DNA from: Sphingosinicella xenopeptidilytica
Lineage (GTDB): Bacteria; Pseudomonadota; Alphaproteobacteria; Sphingomonadales; Sphingomonadaceae
Assembly: GCF_042676985.1 (NCBI RefSeq)
Contig: NZ_JBHTIK010000005.1
Location: 806,001 to 870,000 of the forward strand
Length of the DNA: 64,000 nt
Reading direction: 5' to 3'
Position numbers and translations under genes: made by a program. The notes beneath the pieces were generated by a model, which had not been told where the DNA came from, did not search any database, and was given only the letters and a program-made list of their open reading frames with translations. This document shows positions 61,958 through 64,000 of the stretch, in pieces (within the stretch, counting starts at the first letter, position 1; every line of letters starts with the position of its first letter).

Positions 61958-62538
61958 TTATCGGCCATTATGGTTTGGCCGCCGCCGTCAAGGCGCGCGA
62001 GCCCTCCATTCCTCTTTGGGTACTCATGTTGGCGACAGTCTGGATGGATGTCGTTTTCATCCCCTTCCTTGCCGTCGGCGTCGAGTGGATTGAACGGGTC
62101 CCCGGGGCGCCCCACTATGGCGGTCTCACCATACACGCGGACTATACGCATTCCCTGGTTGGGGCGGCACTGCTCGCGGTTGCGTTGGCCTGCCCGTCGG
62201 CGCGGAAATGGGGCGCCCGCAGCGGCCTGCTCGTGGGAGCCCTGGCGCTCTCTCACTGGTTTCTCGACGTGATTGTCCATCGGGATGATCTGCCCTTACT
62301 TCCCGGAAGCCCTGGCGGTTTGCCGAAGTTCGGGTTCGGTCTCTGGACTATGCCGGAGGCAGCATTGGCTCTGGAAATCCTCATCTTCGCCATGGGCATG
62401 TACGCGTACTGGCGGGCCGCCACCAATGCAGCGCTTGCGGGAAATGTCAGTCGATGCGTGGCCACCCGCAGCGCCTTCAAGGCGATTATCTTCGGCGCGA
62501 TCGTCGTCATTCTCGATGTGACCGGTCTGGTCAGCTGA
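61954..62538 (+). CDS. Integral membrane protein, YdjM/DUF457-like metal-dependent hydrolase family
   Basis: A 194-residue protein with about five membrane helices. Histidine and aspartate residues in the first and later helices (MIIGHYGLAAA, LATVWMDVVF, HADYTHSLVG, ALSHWFLDVIVHRDDLP) follow the arrangement of the YdjM-like family, annotated as membrane-bound metal-dependent hydrolases. It begins in the stop codon of the 30-codon frame. It is placed between the acyl-CoA ligase and esterase genes. Actual activity of this family is not known; lipid or ester hydrolysis in the membrane is possible. Confidence 0.75.
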   Translation: MIIGHYGLAAAVKAREPSIPLWVLMLATVWMDVVFIPFLAVGVEWIERVPGAPHYGGLTIHADYTHSLVGAALLAVALACPSARKWGARSGLLVGALALSHWFLDVIVHRDDLPLLPGSPGGLPKFGFGLWTMPEAALALEILIFAMGMYAYWRAATNAALAGNVSRCVATRSAFKAIIFGAIVVILDVTGLVS

Positions 62539-62659
62539 TGGTGTCGTCGGCGTGCAATCAACGCATGGCTGTATTGTGACGGAGGCATGCGGCAAACGCA
62601 TTTCAAGCGCTCATCCACGTGGACACCGAGCCCGTAGGCCGAAGATCAGGAGAAAAGAA

Positions 62660-63613
62660 GTGCAGGCACTCACGTCATCGTTATTCGACGGGAGCGAGGT
62701 CGCAGAGGACACGCTTGCGATGGCGGCCGGAGCAAAAGCCCGGCTCACGACGCTGCCGCCCCTATGGACCCCCGACCACGCCAAGCCAATCCGCGACGCG
62801 CGCAATACCGGGGTTGGCGGCTTTCCGACAATCATCCGCTCAGAGCGAGCCGAGACGCTGCATATTGAACGATCTGACGGCGAAGTGCCCGTCCGGGTCA
62901 TAGCGGCGCCGGCGCCCAAGGGCATTTACCTCCATTTCCACGGCGGCGGCTGGTTCATGGGCGCTGCCGATCTCCAGGATCCCATGCTCGTGCGTTACGC
63001 GGACGAGGCAAACGTCGTTTGCGTGAGCGTCGACTATCGACTGGCACCAGAGCATCCCTTCCCGGCGGCGCTGGATGACGGTGTGGCGGTGGCCAAATGG
63101 CTGGTGGACAATGCGGTAGACAAATGGGGCGTGGACAGGATTGTGGTTGGCGGCGATTCCTCGGGGGCGCATCTTGCCGCATTGACCCTGATCGAGATGC
63201 GCGATGCGTTCGATGTCCGCTTTTCCGGCGCGCATTTCGTCTACGGCTTTTTCGATCTTGCATTAACGCCCTGGGCGCAGCAATTCGGTGACGCGCGCAG
63301 CACCCCGCGTACAACGGATTTGCATGGCTTTGTGGACGCTTTCATCGGTCCTGACCGCGATCGCCGATCTCCCGATGTTTCCCCATTCTATGCCGATTTG
63401 GCCGGCGCATGCCCAGCGCTGTTCCTTGTCGGTACCGAAGATGCGCTGCTTGAGGACAGCCTCTTCATGCACATGCGCTGGCTGGCCGCCGGAAGTCCGA
63501 GCGAACTGCGGGTCTATCCCGGGGCCCCGCACAATTTTGTTGCCATGCCCTGCAGAGCTGCCGCCGATGCGCATGAAAGGGCTATCGCGTTCATCAAGAA
63601 ATGCCTGACCTGA
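62660..63613 (+). CDS. Alpha/beta hydrolase, HSL (type IV esterase) family, copy B
   Basis: A 317-residue HSL-type esterase: oxyanion motif HFHGGGWFMGAADLQDP, nucleophile Ser in GGDSSGAHLAA, catalytic Asp in GTEDALLEDS and His in APHNFVAMP. GTG 62660 is preferred with AGGAGAA upstream; the long open frame before it is not homologous. It is a clear paralog of the esterase at 31051-32001. Acyl-CoA dehydrogenase follows 137 bases later. Probably hydrolyses an ester of the imported substrate before CoA activation. Confidence 0.88.
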   Translation: MQALTSSLFDGSEVAEDTLAMAAGAKARLTTLPPLWTPDHAKPIRDARNTGVGGFPTIIRSERAETLHIERSDGEVPVRVIAAPAPKGIYLHFHGGGWFMGAADLQDPMLVRYADEANVVCVSVDYRLAPEHPFPAALDDGVAVAKWLVDNAVDKWGVDRIVVGGDSSGAHLAALTLIEMRDAFDVRFSGAHFVYGFFDLALTPWAQQFGDARSTPRTTDLHGFVDAFIGPDRDRRSPDVSPFYADLAGACPALFLVGTEDALLEDSLFMHMRWLAAGSPSELRVYPGAPHNFVAMPCRAAADAHERAIAFIKKCLT

Positions 63614-63750
63614 GACGGTTCTTATGGCGGCCACCGGGCAATCCGGCATGGCTCCAATAAAGACTGACGATTGGATGCCTCAACCGAGGTCGAATATATT
63701 GGGAGAAACGGCATCCCGCCTGCCAGCCCGACAACAGGAAGGTCTGTCTA

Positions 63751-64000
63751 GTGAGTTTCGAATATGGCGCCGCGTCGAGTGGCCGGGCGCAGGACATTGC
63801 GGACCGTGTTGACGCTTTTGTCCGTGAAAAGGTCATTCCCTACGAGCGTGACCCGCGTCTTGGTGGACATGGGCCGACCGACGAACTGGTCCAGGAGCTG
63901 CGGGAGAAGGCGAGGGCCGCTGGTGTGTTGACGCCGCACATCATGAGCGACGGAACCCATCTGACGCAGAGCGAGACAGCCGCGGTTTTCGTTCGATCAG
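63751..64000 (+). CDS. Acyl-CoA dehydrogenase, N-terminal part (runs off window)
   Basis: The first 83 codons of a gene continuing beyond the window: AQDIADRVDAFVREKVIPYE, then ELVQELREKARAAGVLTPHI. This is the N-terminal helical domain of acyl-CoA dehydrogenases. The GTG start has AGGAAGG upstream. The catalytic part is outside, so the substrate branch cannot be judged. Following the CoA ligase paralog B on the same strand, it would introduce the double bond in the CoA ester. Confidence 0.75.
   Translation, partial: MSFEYGAASSGRAQDIADRVDAFVREKVIPYERDPRLGGHGPTDELVQELREKARAAGVLTPHIMSDGTHLTQSETAAVFVRS

Noticed and set aside
1..64000. CRISPR arrays, tRNA or rRNA genes, phage genes, replication or conjugation genes
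   Set aside because: Looked for regular repeats, tRNA-like clover patterns and typical phage, rep or tra proteins; none was recognised in the window.

Overview
The window looks like accessory chromosome or megaplasmid DNA of a sphingomonad (Alphaproteobacteria, Sphingomonadales). The reasons are high GC, five TonB-dependent receptors (one broken) with the usual 'EIVVTAQRR' plug start, an ECF sigma/FecR/STN-receptor relay, four MFS carriers of the spinster-like type common next to sphingomonad receptors, and many SDR, LysR and CoA-ester catabolic genes. I see no rRNA, tRNA, CRISPR array or replication origin.

Layout. (1) 1-6.3 kb: the end of an oligopeptide ABC importer, then a siderophore-type receptor, a Glu/Gly-rich exported protein, a PiuC-type Fe/2OG hydroxylase and a cytochrome c'-like protein. 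(2) 6.3-15.4 kb: an omega-aminotransferase with a divergent XRE-cupin regulator, then a LysR regulator facing hyuA-hyuB (hydantoinase/oxoprolinase), an MFS carrier and a receptor gene cut after about 190 codons by an IS3-family (IS407-like) element at 15353-16631. (3) 16.6-34.4 kb: a CoA-linked degradation region with three SDRs, a MaoC pair, an FAH-type hydratase, a LysR, a crotonase, a CMD-like protein, an acyl-CoA ligase, a receptor, a lactonase-like MBL protein, an HSL esterase, two MFS carriers and a nitroreductase. (4) 34.6-51.2 kb: a peptide/amino-acid region with a short asparaginase-like protein divergent from a dipeptide epimerase and an MlrC-like M81 peptidase, then ECF sigma, FecR, STN receptor, MFS, a class-C serine hydrolase, an aminotransferase, a ThDP enzyme and another receptor. 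(5) 51.4-64 kb: IS relics, then a minus-strand flavoenzyme/lactonase set (L-lactate-type and D-lactate dehydrogenases, an LLM oxidoreductase, an MBL hydrolase, two SnoaL-like proteins), then a second LysR / acyl-CoA ligase / HSL esterase set paralogous to region 3, ending in an acyl-CoA dehydrogenase cut by the window edge.

The window reads as a mosaic of catabolic cassettes. Most have an outer-membrane receptor, an inner-membrane MFS carrier, enzymes and a local regulator. Junctions between cassettes coincide with one intact IS and three decayed transposase fragments. The two most interesting points are the region-4 cluster, which resembles the microcystin-degrading mlr genes (MlrC-like peptidase, MFS carrier, serine hydrolase) but has no mlrA and carries its own cell-surface signalling relay, and the duplicated LysR/CoA-ligase/esterase cassette with a shared candidate operator. 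The substrates of both are unknown. All calls come from reading the sequence; no database search was run.
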